Notes under the pieces: generated by a model | The model's input: the letters and a program-made list of their open reading frames with translations, nothing else | Database searches by the model: none | Told to the model about the DNA's origin: nothing | Made by a program: the position numbers and the translations under genes | NCBI GenBank assembly: GCA_005239435.1 | Contig: ML241305.1 | Span: 581,289 to 645,288 of the forward strand | Source of the DNA: Halorussus salinisoli | GTDB lineage: Archaea; Halobacteriota; Halobacteria; Halobacteriales; Haladaptataceae | Reading direction: 5' to 3' | Length of the DNA stretch: 64,000 nt | Part shown: positions 1 through 8,729 of the stretch, in pieces | Numbering within the stretch: position 1 is the first letter of the stretch | Layout of the letters: each line of letters starts with the position of its first letter

Positions 1-124
1 GGGACCGCTAAAACGTCTTGTTATGACCGAATCGGCAGAATCGTAATAAAAGGGTCGTCCCGTACAGCGCGGGCAGTAGTCGTCCCGCCCCCGGCGGTGC
101 GGACGCAGTCGCCGTGGCGGTTGG

Positions 125-472
125 CTACTCCAGTAGCCGTACCTCGTCGCCGACCGACACCTCGTCCGCGCTTCCCGCCGGGAGTTCGACGAGCTCGTCG
201 GCCTCGGCCTTCGCCAGTCCCGTCCACGGCGAGAGGCGTTCTTTCCGGGCGACTTCGCCGTCCCGAAGCCACAATACGTCCAGCGGGAAGGGGACGAACA
301 CCATGTGCACGTCCCGGGTCGCCACGCCGTCGAAGCGAAACACGAGGGCGAAGTCGTCGGGAATCGACCGCCGGAACATCAGGCCGCGGGCCTTCGAGAG
401 GAACGAGTCGGCGGTCTCGACCTCGGTGGCGAGGGTCTCTCGCTCGCCGTCTGACTCTCGTATCAGTCGCAC
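125..472 (-). CDS. DUF192 family protein
   Basis: A 115-residue protein that matches the DUF192 fold by its core pattern: the GLMFR segment near residue 30, the DVHMVFVPFPLDVLW stretch around 54-68 and a C-terminal ELPAG turn. The function of the family is unsettled. The GTG start at 472 was chosen because family homology begins there, although the frame stays open further upstream. The gene is divergent from the next one, whose start lies about 130 bases away, so the two promoters share that gap. Bacterial versions are often secreted; no signal peptide is visible here, so this copy is probably cytoplasmic. Confidence 0.82.
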   Translation of the reverse strand: MRLIRESDGERETLATEVETADSFLSKARGLMFRRSIPDDFALVFRFDGVATRDVHMVFVPFPLDVLWLRDGEVARKERLSPWTGLAKAEADELVELPAGSADEVSVGDEVRLLE

Positions 473-574
473 GACGGGAGGTGTTCGCGGCGGCACGAAA
501 AGCGTTTCCGTCCGTGCAAGGGGTAACTCGGTCGTTTCCTCACCATCGTTCCGACGAACTCCATCGCCGTACCC

Positions 575-580
575 TTTTAA
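575..580 (+). promoter_or_regulatory. TATA box for the HNH-like gene
   Basis: The sequence TTTTAA lies 25-30 bases before the ATG at 605. This spacing is typical of leaderless haloarchaeal transcripts and supports that start. Confidence 0.6.
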
Positions 581-604
581 CCGAAGACGAACAACGGTCG
601 TGCG

Positions 605-1156
605 ATGAAGGAGACGCCCTCCGGAACCCCGGTCGGCGTGGACGACCCCTACGACCACGCGGGGGTCTGCGACCACCTCACCGACGAGGGCAAGTGCCGA
701 TACGCCTTCGAGCATCCCGAGCAGGACCCCGAGTTCGCCCGCGAGCGCAGGCGCGACGACCTGCGGTGCCCTGCCGCGGACCCCGATGGCGACTGGGACT
801 GGGAGTCCTGCCCCCACTACCGATGTCGAAAGAGAGACCGCGAGTGCATCCGGTGTGGCCTCGAAGAGCGCCGGATGGCCCACTCAGACGAGCGACCGCT
901 CCTCGAAGAGCATCACCTCTCGTACGCTGGCGGCGGCGAGACTCTGAGCCACGAAATCACGGTCTACCTCTGTCGGTGGTGCCACGCCAAGGTCCACAAG
1001 TCGTGGGCGCGCATCGACGACGACGTGAACCCCGACCCCGAGGCCATCGCCGAGAAAGAGGGCAGACGGTCGCGCGAGCAGTCCGAGGCCAGTTTCGAGT
1101 CGGCCGCCGAGCGATTCGACCTGGAGGACGAGAGAACTGACGAATCGGAGTACTAA
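605..1156 (+). CDS. HNH-type zinc-finger protein (DUF7097-like)
   Basis: A 183-residue haloarchaeal conserved protein. Residues 81-131 carry an HNH-nuclease-like arrangement: C81-x2-C84, then H103-H104 in EEHHLSY, then C123-x2-C126-H127-x3-H131. Three further cysteines (22, 31, 55) and C69 lie upstream and may form another metal site. This is the zinc and metal-binding pattern of HNH endonucleases, but whether the protein cuts DNA is not known. The leaderless ATG has a TATA box at the right distance. It stands alone, divergent from the DUF192 gene. Confidence 0.8.
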   Translation: MKETPSGTPVGVDDPYDHAGVCDHLTDEGKCRYAFEHPEQDPEFARERRRDDLRCPAADPDGDWDWESCPHYRCRKRDRECIRCGLEERRMAHSDERPLLEEHHLSYAGGGETLSHEITVYLCRWCHAKVHKSWARIDDDVNPDPEAIAEKEGRRSREQSEASFESAAERFDLEDERTDESEY

Positions 1157-1317
1157 CGAGAACGAACACCGGAGTCGGGGGAACTTCGTTTTGGAAAGCC
1201 CCGCCCGGTCGCGTTCAGTCCACCCAGACGCGGAAACGTATCACCGAGCGCGTCCACGACCCCGACCGACGAACGACTCCCTCGGGTATTTCGTCCTCGC
1301 GCCCCAATCACACTGAC

Positions 1318-1758
1318 ATGGACCAAGCGACCGAACTCGGCCACGTCCACCTCAAGGTCCGGGACGTGGACCGAGCAGTGGCGTTCTACCGCGACGTGCT
1401 GGGACTCGACGTGACCGAACGGGCCGGTGATTACGCTTTCCTCTCGTGGGGCGACAAGCACCACGACGTCGCCTTACAGGGCGTCGGCCCCGACGCGCCC
1501 GGTCCCGGCCCCGGCGTCGGTATGTACCACGCCGCCTTCGAAGTCGAGGACGCTGACGCCCTCCGCGAGACGCACCTGCGACTCCGCGAGCGCGGGGTCG
1601 AGGTCGCACCCGTGGACCACGCCATTAGCAAAGCGCTGTACTTCGACGACCCCGACGGGAACGGACTGGAGGTGTATCTCGACACGCGCGCCGAGAACGA
1701 CCGCGAGGAGTGGGGAGGTCGGAACGACCGGTTCGACCCCGAATCGCTCGGGGAGTGA
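1318..1758 (+). CDS. VOC family metalloprotein (glyoxalase/extradiol dioxygenase fold)
   Basis: A 146-residue protein with two beta-alpha-beta-beta-beta modules of the vicinal oxygen chelate superfamily. Likely metal ligands are H9 or H11 in GHVHLKV, H71 in MYHAAFE and E118 in GLEVYLD, and the FYRDVLGL stretch is typical. It resembles catechol-2,3-dioxygenase-like (CatE) members more than glyoxalase I, but the substrate cannot be read from sequence. It appears monocistronic. Confidence 0.82.
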   Translation: MDQATELGHVHLKVRDVDRAVAFYRDVLGLDVTERAGDYAFLSWGDKHHDVALQGVGPDAPGPGPGVGMYHAAFEVEDADALRETHLRLRERGVEVAPVDHAISKALYFDDPDGNGLEVYLDTRAENDREEWGGRNDRFDPESLGE

Positions 1759-1862
1759 TTTCGGTCCGAATCGAACTCGCCAACGCGACGAGGTTCGGTT
1801 GTCGGCCGGGCTACCTCTCGTCTTCGAACTCCTTTAGTAGGCCAACTGACTACGATTCGCCA

Positions 1863-2417
1863 ATGACTCGTATCGTCGTGGTTGACAACCACGGGCAGTT
1901 CACGCACCTCGAACATCGGGCGCTCCGCGACATGGGCGTCGACACAGAAATCGTCGACAACGCGACGCCACCGGAAGATATCGACGCCGACGGACTCGTC
2001 CTCTCGGGCGGTCCGAGCATGGACGACATCGGCAACTGCGCCGACTACCTCGAACTCGACGTGCCCGTGCTGGGCATCTGTCTCGGCATGCAGGCCATCG
2101 CTCACATCCTCGACGGCGAGGTCGGCGAGGGCGAGTACGGCGGCTACGCCGACGTCACCGTCGACATTCTCGACGCCGACGACCCACTCGTCGGGTCGCT
2201 CGCACCCGAGACCCGCGTCTGGGCCAGCCACGCCGACGAGGTGAAGGCGGTCCCCGAGGGGTTCGAGCGCACCGCGACCAGCGACGTGTGCGGCGTCGAG
2301 GCGATGGCCGACCCCGAGCGCGACCTCTACGGCGTCCAGTGGCACCCCGAGGTGGCCCACACCGAGGAGGGCGAGGAAGTGTTCGAGAACTTCCGAGCCG
2401 TCTGCGAACAGGCGTGA
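1863..2417 (+). CDS. guaA: GMP synthase, glutamine amidotransferase subunit A
   Basis: This is the class I glutamine amidotransferase subunit, 184 residues. It supplies ammonia to the separate archaeal ATP-pyrophosphatase subunit, which aminates XMP to GMP. The catalytic triad is clear: C73 in LGICLGMQ, H161 and E163 in QWHPEV. The oxyanion strand SGGPSM is at 48-53. The frame is open upstream, but homology begins at this ATG and an AT-rich TTTAGTA box sits about 27 bases before it. The synthetase subunit is not in the window. The downstream gene overlaps the stop codon, so the two are probably co-translated. Confidence 0.93.
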   Translation: MTRIVVVDNHGQFTHLEHRALRDMGVDTEIVDNATPPEDIDADGLVLSGGPSMDDIGNCADYLELDVPVLGICLGMQAIAHILDGEVGEGEYGGYADVTVDILDADDPLVGSLAPETRVWASHADEVKAVPEGFERTATSDVCGVEAMADPERDLYGVQWHPEVAHTEEGEEVFENFRAVCEQA

Positions 2418-2743
2418 TAGTCGTTCACGCGAGCGTCCCCGTTCGACCGGAACGCCGCGAGGAGGCCCTCGAGCGCGTCGCAACGCTCGCCGACGAGACG
2501 CGAGCGGAGGACGGGGTACTCGACTACGCGGCCACGACCGACGTACAGGAACCGAACGTGGTCCGGTTCTTCGAGCAGTACGAGGACGAAGCGGCGCTCG
2601 AAGCCCACCAGCGGACCGACCACTACCGAACGTGGACGGACGCCCTCCCGGACGTCCTCGACGGCGGCGTCGAAGACGTCGAGGTCACGCAGTTCGTCGT
2701 CGAGGAGGCCTTCGACCCGAACGCCGACGCGAACCCCGAGTAG
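2414..2743 (+). CDS. Antibiotic biosynthesis monooxygenase (ABM) domain protein
   Basis: A 109-residue single-domain ferredoxin-like protein of the ABM/YgiN type. The pattern starts MIVVHASVPVRPERREEAL, with a central VVRFFEQYEDEAALEAH segment, as in small cofactor-free quinol monooxygenases and heme-degrading relatives. Its GTG start overlaps the guaA stop as GTGA, indicating translational coupling. The substrate is unknown, and the link with GMP synthesis may be only transcriptional. Confidence 0.8.
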   Translation: MIVVHASVPVRPERREEALERVATLADETRAEDGVLDYAATTDVQEPNVVRFFEQYEDEAALEAHQRTDHYRTWTDALPDVLDGGVEDVEVTQFVVEEAFDPNADANPE

Positions 2744-2815
2744 TCTTCTGTCAGAATTTTCGTGCAGTAAGTGAGGAGTAGTACCTTTTATCCTTCGGCG
2801 ACGAAACTCCCGAGT

Positions 2816-4747
2816 ATGACAGCGACGCAGGGCGACCTCGCCAGTCTGTCGCGCTACATCTTTCGCGCGCCGCGATGGTACGCCAGCGTGACGTTCGCGC
2901 TCCTCATCGCCGCCATCGCCGGCGTCGGCGCGTTCGACTCACAGTTCGTGCTAGAGGACGCGTGGCAGGGGGTGTTCTTCATCGGCGTCCCGACTGTCGC
3001 GGCCAGTCTCCTGACGACGCCGGTCGACAGACGACTCGGCGGTCAGTTGACCTACAACCGGTCGTCGTTGCTGGCGCTGACCTGCGAGGCGATTATCGTC
3101 GTCATCATGGCGGCCGCAGGGGCGATCGCGACCCTCACTCGACACCTCGGCCAGCAGTTCGTCTTCGACTCGCTCATCGTCGGCCTCGCGTCTGTGTTCG
3201 CGCTCCGCCTGCTGGTCGTGATGGCGGTTTCGGGCAAGTCGGTGCTGGTCGCGGCCATCCCCGCCAGCCTCCAGACCGGCACGGCCGCCCTGCTCTTTTT
3301 CATCTACAGCGGGACGATGAAGTATCTCTACGTCGGCGGTGGCCCGCTCGTCGACGTCGTGTTCATGCGGGCCGACGAGGCACCGCCCGAACTCGGCGTC
3401 ATCGTCCCCGTGGACTTCGCCCTGCTCGGAGTGATATGTCTCGTCTACGGCTTCGCGGTCTGGGCGTTCGTCCAGTTCATCGACCGGCCGTGGAAGCGAA
3501 GTCTCGGCGTGAGCGTCCTCGACTTCATCCGGGGATTCATCGGCCACATCGCCGAGGGGACGAACGAACTCGAGAGTTTCTTCGAGGACATCGGCGAGCA
3601 GGCCGTCGTGCCCGTGACGGTCCTCGCGTTCCGCCGCCCGGACGACGGCAGCGAGAAAGCCCGGTTCGTCCTGCCGATGATTCATCCCGGACCGATGGGC
3701 GAAATCGGCGGCGGAAACCTCCCCAAGCGCGTGGCCCAGTCGGCCGAGGGCGTCGCCTTCCCGCCGCACGCCACCGCGGGCCACGACTTCAACCTCGTCA
3801 CCGAGCGCGAGGTCGATACGCTGATCGAGACCGCCGACGAAGCCTTCGAGGAGATCGAGTATCACGACACCGCAACCCGTGCCGTCCGGGTCCGAGAGGG
3901 CGAGGCCAAGGTGGTCGGGCAGGCGTTCGGCGACGACGCCCTGCTGGTGGCCACCTACTCACCGAACTTCGCCGACGACGTGGAGTACGCGGTCGGTCTC
4001 TCGGCCGCCGCTGAGGCCCGGTCGGCGGGCGTCGAGGACGTGATGCTCGTGGACGCCCACAACTGCAACAACGGACTCGAAGGCCCGGACCTCGGCCACG
4101 TCTACCCCGGGAGCGAGCGCTCGTTCGAGATGATGCAGGCCGCGGGCGAGGCGGGCGACCGCCTCGCCACGGCCGAGCAGGCCCCGGTCAGGATGGGCGT
4201 CGCGTGGGACGAGACAGAGTGGGAACCCCTCGACGGAATCGGCCCGCTCGGAGTCCGGGTGTCGGTCCTGGAAGTCGGTGACCACCGCACGGTCTACGTC
4301 CTCGTGGACGGCAACAACATGGAACCCGGCCTGCGGGACCGCCTCGTGAGACGACTCACGGGCGAGGAGTCGGGCGGCGCAACTGGCTCCGGAAATTCGA
4401 CCGCAGACGCCGGGGTTCCGGCCGCCGACGAGGCCGAGGTGATGACCACCGACACCCACGTCGTCAATCAGGTCGAAGCCTCGAATCAGGTCGGCGAAGC
4501 TATCGACGGCGACGAACTCGTCGCGGTCGTGGAACGTCTCGTCGGCGAGGCGACCGCCGACCTCGAACCGGTCGAGGCGGGCATGGCCACCGAGCGCGCC
4601 GAGGTGACGGTGTTCGGCAACGACCGGACCGAGACGCTGGCGAGTCACGCCAACGCGGTCATCTCGATGGGCGCGGCGCTGGCCGCGACCGTTGTCATGG
4701 CCGCGATGGCGGTCAGCATGCTCATCTTCTTCCTCGCGTCGTCGTAA
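2816..4747 (+). CDS. DUF2070 family membrane protein
   Basis: A 643-residue archaeal membrane protein of unknown function. Residues about 20-235 contain a cluster of roughly seven hydrophobic helices. A long acidic cytoplasmic domain follows, with the conserved stretches MIHPGPMGEIGGGNLPK and DAHNCNNG, which look like metal or nucleotide-binding loops. One more pair of hydrophobic segments lies at the C-terminus (about 612-642). The ATG at 2816 was chosen because a TTTTAT box lies about 27 bases upstream. Family members of this length are widespread in Euryarchaeota. The conserved His, Asp and Asn residues hint at an enzyme, but no activity is established. Confidence 0.85.
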   Translation: MTATQGDLASLSRYIFRAPRWYASVTFALLIAAIAGVGAFDSQFVLEDAWQGVFFIGVPTVAASLLTTPVDRRLGGQLTYNRSSLLALTCEAIIVVIMAAAGAIATLTRHLGQQFVFDSLIVGLASVFALRLLVVMAVSGKSVLVAAIPASLQTGTAALLFFIYSGTMKYLYVGGGPLVDVVFMRADEAPPELGVIVPVDFALLGVICLVYGFAVWAFVQFIDRPWKRSLGVSVLDFIRGFIGHIAEGTNELESFFEDIGEQAVVPVTVLAFRRPDDGSEKARFVLPMIHPGPMGEIGGGNLPKRVAQSAEGVAFPPHATAGHDFNLVTEREVDTLIETADEAFEEIEYHDTATRAVRVREGEAKVVGQAFGDDALLVATYSPNFADDVEYAVGLSAAAEARSAGVEDVMLVDAHNCNNGLEGPDLGHVYPGSERSFEMMQAAGEAGDRLATAEQAPVRMGVAWDETEWEPLDGIGPLGVRVSVLEVGDHRTVYVLVDGNNMEPGLRDRLVRRLTGEESGGATGSGNSTADAGVPAADEAEVMTTDTHVVNQVEASNQVGEAIDGDELVAVVERLVGEATADLEPVEAGMATERAEVTVFGNDRTETLASHANAVISMGAALAATVVMAAMAVSMLIFFLASS

Positions 4748-4770
4748 CATCGAACGCTTCCGAACTGTCG

Positions 4771-4776
4771 TTTTTT
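4771..4776 (+). terminator. Possible oligo-T terminator after the DUF2070 gene
   Basis: Six consecutive T residues lie 24 bases after the stop codon. Archaeal transcription often ends at such U-tracts. No hairpin is needed, and none is seen directly before it. Confidence 0.4.
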
Positions 4777-4810
4777 AGGTCCGTACGACGAACGGAGGGT
4801 GATTTCGGGG

Positions 4811-5037
4811 TAGCTAGCTACTCCTCGAGCCACGGAGTCTACCGCGACCGCACGGCACCGCACCGCGACGGCCTCACGCCTCCCCAGCCGCCTGCGCTTC
4901 TCGGCCACGGGCCTGCGATGCTCGTCCCTCGCGCGGTTGACGCGGCGCGCGCAGTTCTGCGCGCGCCGCGTCAGCACGCGCCAAGTGGGTGGAGGTCGCC
5001 AGCGCGCGCCGGGTTGGAATTTTCACCGAGCGCGACC
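4811..5037 (+). repeat. Intergenic repeat, copy A, with 17-bp hairpin
   Basis: This gene-free stretch between two converging genes resembles the stretch at 8730-9045. Both begin AGCTAGC-ACTCC--GAGCCA, continue with ACCGCGACCG runs, share GCCTC followed closely by CTCCCCAGC, and end in a GC-rich dyad. Here the dyad is perfect: arms 4938-4954 and 4957-4973, 17 bp with a two-base loop. No protein-like frame covers it. It is probably a diverged member of a haloarchaeal intergenic repeat family. The rest of the 4748-5073 gap shows only the T-tract noted separately. Confidence 0.55.
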
Positions 5038-5073
5038 GGTCGGCGAATCAGCACCGAACGAGAGAAGCCGAGG

Positions 5074-5574
5074 TCAGTTCCGGAGCGCCGACGTGAGGAC
5101 GACCGCGGCAAGCAGGAGGAACACCAGCGCGGTCACTGGCTGGCCGCCCGACGACGCCAGAAAGATGCCGTAGCCGAGACCGCCAGCGCCCACCGCGACC
5201 ACCGTACTCCCGGCGGCGTGGGTCGCCTCCAGTTGGGTCGTGTCGGCCCCGCGGCCCAACTGCTCGCCGACGTTGATGGCCTGCTCGCCGAAGTCCCACG
5301 CCAGCACCGTGGCGATGACGCCCGGCAGGAGCAGGTACGGGGCACCCGAGAGCAGACCACCGACCAGCGCGCCGACCAGCAGGGCCACTGCGCCGAGCGT
5401 GACCGCGCGCCGAGAGCCACGGACGACCCCGAACGTGACCACGAGGAAACCCGCCGCACCGACCGTGAGGGTGAGGGTCGCCGTGAGCGCGCTCGTTCCC
5501 GCCGCGAGTGCGGCCGCAGTCACCGCGAGCGCCGACGACAGGCGGGCGGGCGACCGGTCGATTTCGCGGGTCAC
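5074..5574 (-). CDS. Small membrane protein of the DUF58 operon (DUF7519-like)
   Basis: A 166-residue integral membrane protein with about five hydrophobic helices, an N-terminal VTREIDRSPARLSS and the conserved segment LAWDFGEQAINVGEQLGR between helices. It is the last gene of a four-gene operon. Its GTG start overlaps the stop of the DUF58 gene by four bases (GTGA). No catalytic motif is visible. Its constant position next to a DUF58 protein suggests a membrane accessory role. Other frames are open across this GC-rich segment, but only this one gives helices and the FGEQAINVGEQL motif. Confidence 0.75.
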   Translation of the reverse strand: MTREIDRSPARLSSALAVTAAALAAGTSALTATLTLTVGAAGFLVVTFGVVRGSRRAVTLGAVALLVGALVGGLLSGAPYLLLPGVIATVLAWDFGEQAINVGEQLGRGADTTQLEATHAAGSTVVAVGAGGLGYGIFLASSGGQPVTALVFLLLAAVVLTSALRN

Positions 5575-6848
5575 GCGAACCCACCTCCGACGCGGGCCAT
5601 CCGAGCGAGCGCGACCCCGAGCGTCTGGTCGGTGTCCCAGTCCACGACGTGGATCCCGCTCTGACGGAGTTCCGAGATGCGGTGCTTGCGCTGGGTCCGA
5701 GCGAACCGCTGGCCCGCGGTGTCGGTCGCCGTGGGGTCGGGGCTGACGACGGTCACGAGGTGGTCCTCGGCGTCCAACCGGCGGGCGACTTCCGGGCCGA
5801 AGTCGTCGCAGACCGGCGTGACGAACACGACCTGCGAGGAGGCCGGGAGTCGCTTGCGAAGCTGTTTCAGCCGGGTCGTCGGGTAGAACATGCCTCCGGA
5901 CGGGACCGGCGCGAACGCGGGATGGGTCGCCAGCAGGTCCCGTGCCCGCGCCTGGTGGTCGTGGCCCGCACCCGGCGCGAGCCAGCAGGTCTCGGGACCG
6001 AGCGAGGCCAGTCCAACGCGGTCGCCGCTGTCGAGGAGTTTCGTGAGTATCTTGCCCGCGGCGTCCACGCCGTACTGGACCGCGTTGCGCTCCTCGTCGC
6101 CGCGTGACAGGTACGCCTTCTCGCGGGTGTCCACGAGGACGACCACGCTCGCGGCCCGTTCCTCGCGGAACTCGACGGTAGTGAGTTCCCCCGTGCGCGC
6201 GAGGCGGTTCCAGTCCACCCGCGAGAGCGGGTCGCCCGGTCGATACTCCCGGGTCGCGTGGAACTCGACGCCCGACCCGCCCACGTCGGTCGTGACCCGG
6301 CCGGTGTACTGGGTGGTCTGGGCGCGGAGGGGCACGTCCACGGTCGTTCCGAGTTTCGGCACGCACTGGAGGGTCGTCTCGCACTCGACCTCCGTCTCGA
6401 CCTCGATCGCGCCGCTGAAGTCCCGGACGATGGCGATTACGGGGTCGAACTCGTGGTCGCCGCGCTCGGCCTCGACGGTGTACGAGAGGTGGGCCGTCTT
6501 GCCCGGTCGGAGCGCGGTCCCGAGGCGTGCCGACCCGTCGGTCACGGGGAGGGCGTCGGGCACGCCGTCCACGAGTCGGACGTCGGCCAGCGTCGAGTCG
6601 CCGACGTTCTCGACGGTGAGTCGCACCTGCACCTCGTCGCCGGGCAGGGGTTCGTCGTCGCTGACGGTCCGGGACACGACGAGGTCGGGGTCGGGGGTGC
6701 CCGCAGTCCGGGCGTAGGCCGCGAACGCGACTCCGACGACGCCCGACAGCAGGACCAGCGGCCGACTGAACAGGACGCCGAGCGACCCCGCCAGCAGGGC
6801 GACCGCGCTGACGCCGCGCCATCGGTTGGTCTGGCGAATCGACTTCAC
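5571..6848 (-). CDS. DUF58 domain-containing protein
   Basis: A 425-residue protein with two N-terminal hydrophobic segments (about 12-48), then a beta-rich CARDB-like region, then the DUF58 core around 200-260 (REYRPGDPLSRVDWNRLARTGEL) leading into a von Willebrand A-like fold (VVVLVDTREKAY). DUF58 proteins usually pair with MoxR AAA ATPases and are thought to act in assembly or maturation of envelope or metal-dependent complexes; the role here is inferred. No MoxR gene is adjacent, which is unusual. Both ends overlap neighbours by four bases, so the operon is tightly coupled. Confidence 0.88.
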   Translation of the reverse strand: MKSIRQTNRWRGVSAVALLAGSLGVLFSRPLVLLSGVVGVAFAAYARTAGTPDPDLVVSRTVSDDEPLPGDEVQVRLTVENVGDSTLADVRLVDGVPDALPVTDGSARLGTALRPGKTAHLSYTVEAERGDHEFDPVIAIVRDFSGAIEVETEVECETTLQCVPKLGTTVDVPLRAQTTQYTGRVTTDVGGSGVEFHATREYRPGDPLSRVDWNRLARTGELTTVEFREERAASVVVLVDTREKAYLSRGDEERNAVQYGVDAAGKILTKLLDSGDRVGLASLGPETCWLAPGAGHDHQARARDLLATHPAFAPVPSGGMFYPTTRLKQLRKRLPASSQVVFVTPVCDDFGPEVARRLDAEDHLVTVVSPDPTATDTAGQRFARTQRKHRISELRQSGIHVVDWDTDQTLGVALARMARVGGGFA

Positions 6849-7561
6849 GCTTCGGCCTCCTTGCGGGTATCGCCGGGGGTTCCGGCGTCGTCAGGATTTC
6901 CGGCGGTCTCGCCGTCGAAACTTCCGGCGGTCTCGTCGTCGGCGGTTCCGGCGGTCGTATCCACGTTGGATTTCTCGGCGTCGTCCGGTTCGACTCCCGC
7001 CGTCCGAGCGACGGCGTCGGCGGCCCGGCGAATCCGGTACTGGTAGGGCGACTCGCTGCTGGCCGCGAGTTTCAACCGGTCGAAGATGGGCGGCGTCGGC
7101 GCGTCGGGACCGCCGAGGAACGACGCCGCGTGAGCGTCGTCGGTCCACGTTCCGGCCGCGACGAGTTCGCGGGCCTGCTCGCGCGAGCAGTTCTCCCGGT
7201 CGGCGACCGCGGTGAACGCCGCCTCTTCGAGCGTCTCCCGGAGGTCGGCCCGCTCGCGGACGAGGACCCGGCGCGGCCCCGACCGGAGTTCGGCGACGGT
7301 CCGGTCGAACGCCTCGCCGGGAGTCGGCACCGTCTCGACCGTCTCCACGTCGGGCGTCGTGGCGGCCCGCAACTCGGACGTCTGCCGCGAGCGGGCGACC
7401 CTGATTCCCTGCACCAGCGCGAGCAGGCCGACGACCGTCACCGCGGCGTAGCCGGTGCCGACTGCGGCCGCCAGGCCGGGTCGGAACGCCATCAGCAGGC
7501 CGAGCGCGACCGCGGCCAGACCGACGACGGTCAAAATTGGGTGGTCGTTGCCGTCGGTCAT
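6845..7561 (-). CDS. DUF7269-like membrane-anchored protein
   Basis: A 238-residue haloarchaeal protein. Two hydrophobic helices (about 10-50) are followed by a soluble domain (80-190) with the conserved pattern RENCSREQARELVAAGTWTDD, and then an acidic, low-complexity tail. The tail contains an 8-residue repeat beginning TAG (TAGTADDE, TAGSFDGE, TAGNPDDA). It lies between the DUF4129 and DUF58 genes with four-base overlaps at both ends. It is a regular partner of DUF58 operons in haloarchaea; its molecular role is unknown. Confidence 0.75.
   Translation of the reverse strand: MTDGNDHPILTVVGLAAVALGLLMAFRPGLAAAVGTGYAAVTVVGLLALVQGIRVARSRQTSELRAATTPDVETVETVPTPGEAFDRTVAELRSGPRRVLVRERADLRETLEEAAFTAVADRENCSREQARELVAAGTWTDDAHAASFLGGPDAPTPPIFDRLKLAASSESPYQYRIRRAADAVARTAGVEPDDAEKSNVDTTAGTADDETAGSFDGETAGNPDDAGTPGDTRKEAEA
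6898..6956 (-). repeat. 24-nt coding tandem repeat in the DUF7269-like gene
   Basis: The plus-strand string TTCCGGCGGTC recurs at 6898, 6922 and 6946, exactly 24 bases apart, with a partial copy near 6879. It encodes the 8-residue TAG repeat of the C-terminal tail. The length may vary between strains by slippage. Confidence 0.75.
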
Positions 7562-8529
7562 TCGGCGTCACCTCCGGCGTCGGCGTTCGGTCGCCGACCG
7601 GCGTACTCGCGCTCGATGCGCCGGAGGGCCTCGACGGCCCGCCGTTCGCGGTCTTCGGTCGGCGACTCGCCGCCGTATCGGACCTCCTCGAACAGCGAGG
7701 TGAGTTCGGCCACGTCGTCGCGGTCGATGCCCGCCTCGACTGCGGCCCCGGCGAACTCCGCGGGCGTGCTGGAGGCGGGGTTGGCGACGTCGAGGTGGTC
7801 GGTCATCTCGCGCCACGCACGGAACACCTCGTTGTCCACGTCGGTGGTGGTCTCGATGCGGTCGGCGGCCTCGCCCGCGGCCCGGCCGACCGCCCGCACG
7901 TCCTCGGTGCCGTCGGGTTCCGCGAACGACTCGGTTTCGTCGGGGTCGTCGCCGCTGGAGGAGACGAACAGGAGGGCGACCGCGGCCAGAAGCGCGACCG
8001 CGAGACCGGCCATCAGGAGGAACGAGGGGTCGGTGAAACTCGTCCCGGTGGCACCGCCGGGCGCGCCGCTCCCGCCCTCGGGCACGACCGAGATGTTGCC
8101 CGCCTCGAACAGCGAGGACTTGGCGTTCGGCATGGGTTGGCTACAGACCGTCAGGAGGGCGTGGGCGAACAGCAACGGGATTCCCACCGGGCCGACGTAC
8201 GCGACGACGCCGAGACCGCCGAGGCGACGGTAGGCGAGGTAGCCGCCGAGCGAGAACGCGCCGAGGACGAGCGCGATAGCCCACCACTCGTCGAGGACGG
8301 GGTAGCACGGCAGGTTCACCGCACCGGAGACGGGGCCGGACGACTGGTTACCGAATCCGAAATCGGGCTGACTGCCGTTCTGTGCGCCCGCCTCCGAACT
8401 CGGCGGCCCGACGCCGAACCCGCCGGAGGACTCGGTCAGGACGGCCGAGTTCAGCGTCGCGGCGGCGAATCCGATGGCGACGACTGCCAACAGCGCGAGC
8501 GCGACGGGGCGTACGGTATCACGGTCCAC
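7558..8529 (-). CDS. DUF4129 domain membrane protein
   Basis: A protein of 323 residues starting from the GTG at 8529. A hydrophobic N-terminal helix is followed by a Gly/Ser-rich exported region, a central pair of helices, a further helix (MAGLAVALLAAVALLFV) and a C-terminal cytoplasmic DUF4129 domain, VFRAWREMTDHL to EEVRYGGESPTEDRERRAVEALRRIEREY. DUF4129 domains commonly sit at the C-terminus of transglutaminase-like proteins or next to DUF58/MoxR genes. The transglutaminase part is absent here. The frame is open further upstream, but a TTATCAA box about 25-30 bases before the GTG supports this start. It is the first gene of the operon. Confidence 0.8.
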   Translation of the reverse strand: MDRDTVRPVALALLAVVAIGFAAATLNSAVLTESSGGFGVGPPSSEAGAQNGSQPDFGFGNQSSGPVSGAVNLPCYPVLDEWWAIALVLGAFSLGGYLAYRRLGGLGVVAYVGPVGIPLLFAHALLTVCSQPMPNAKSSLFEAGNISVVPEGGSGAPGGATGTSFTDPSFLLMAGLAVALLAAVALLFVSSSGDDPDETESFAEPDGTEDVRAVGRAAGEAADRIETTTDVDNEVFRAWREMTDHLDVANPASSTPAEFAGAAVEAGIDRDDVAELTSLFEEVRYGGESPTEDRERRAVEALRRIEREYAGRRPNADAGGDAE

Positions 8530-8729
8530 GGAAGTAGGTAGCGGGATTGATAACTTAGAGGTTCTGCCTCGTCTGCGGGACGTGGCGTTTCTTTCCGTCG
8601 ATTTGGAGCCGGAAAACGGTTCGGAGCTCCGGTCGCTCGCTTCGCATCGTCGGGAAAAAGCGGTGTCCATTTTGCACGGAAGCCAGCGATTCGGGTCGCT
8701 ATCGCGGAACGCGGTCGGGGAAGAACCGG

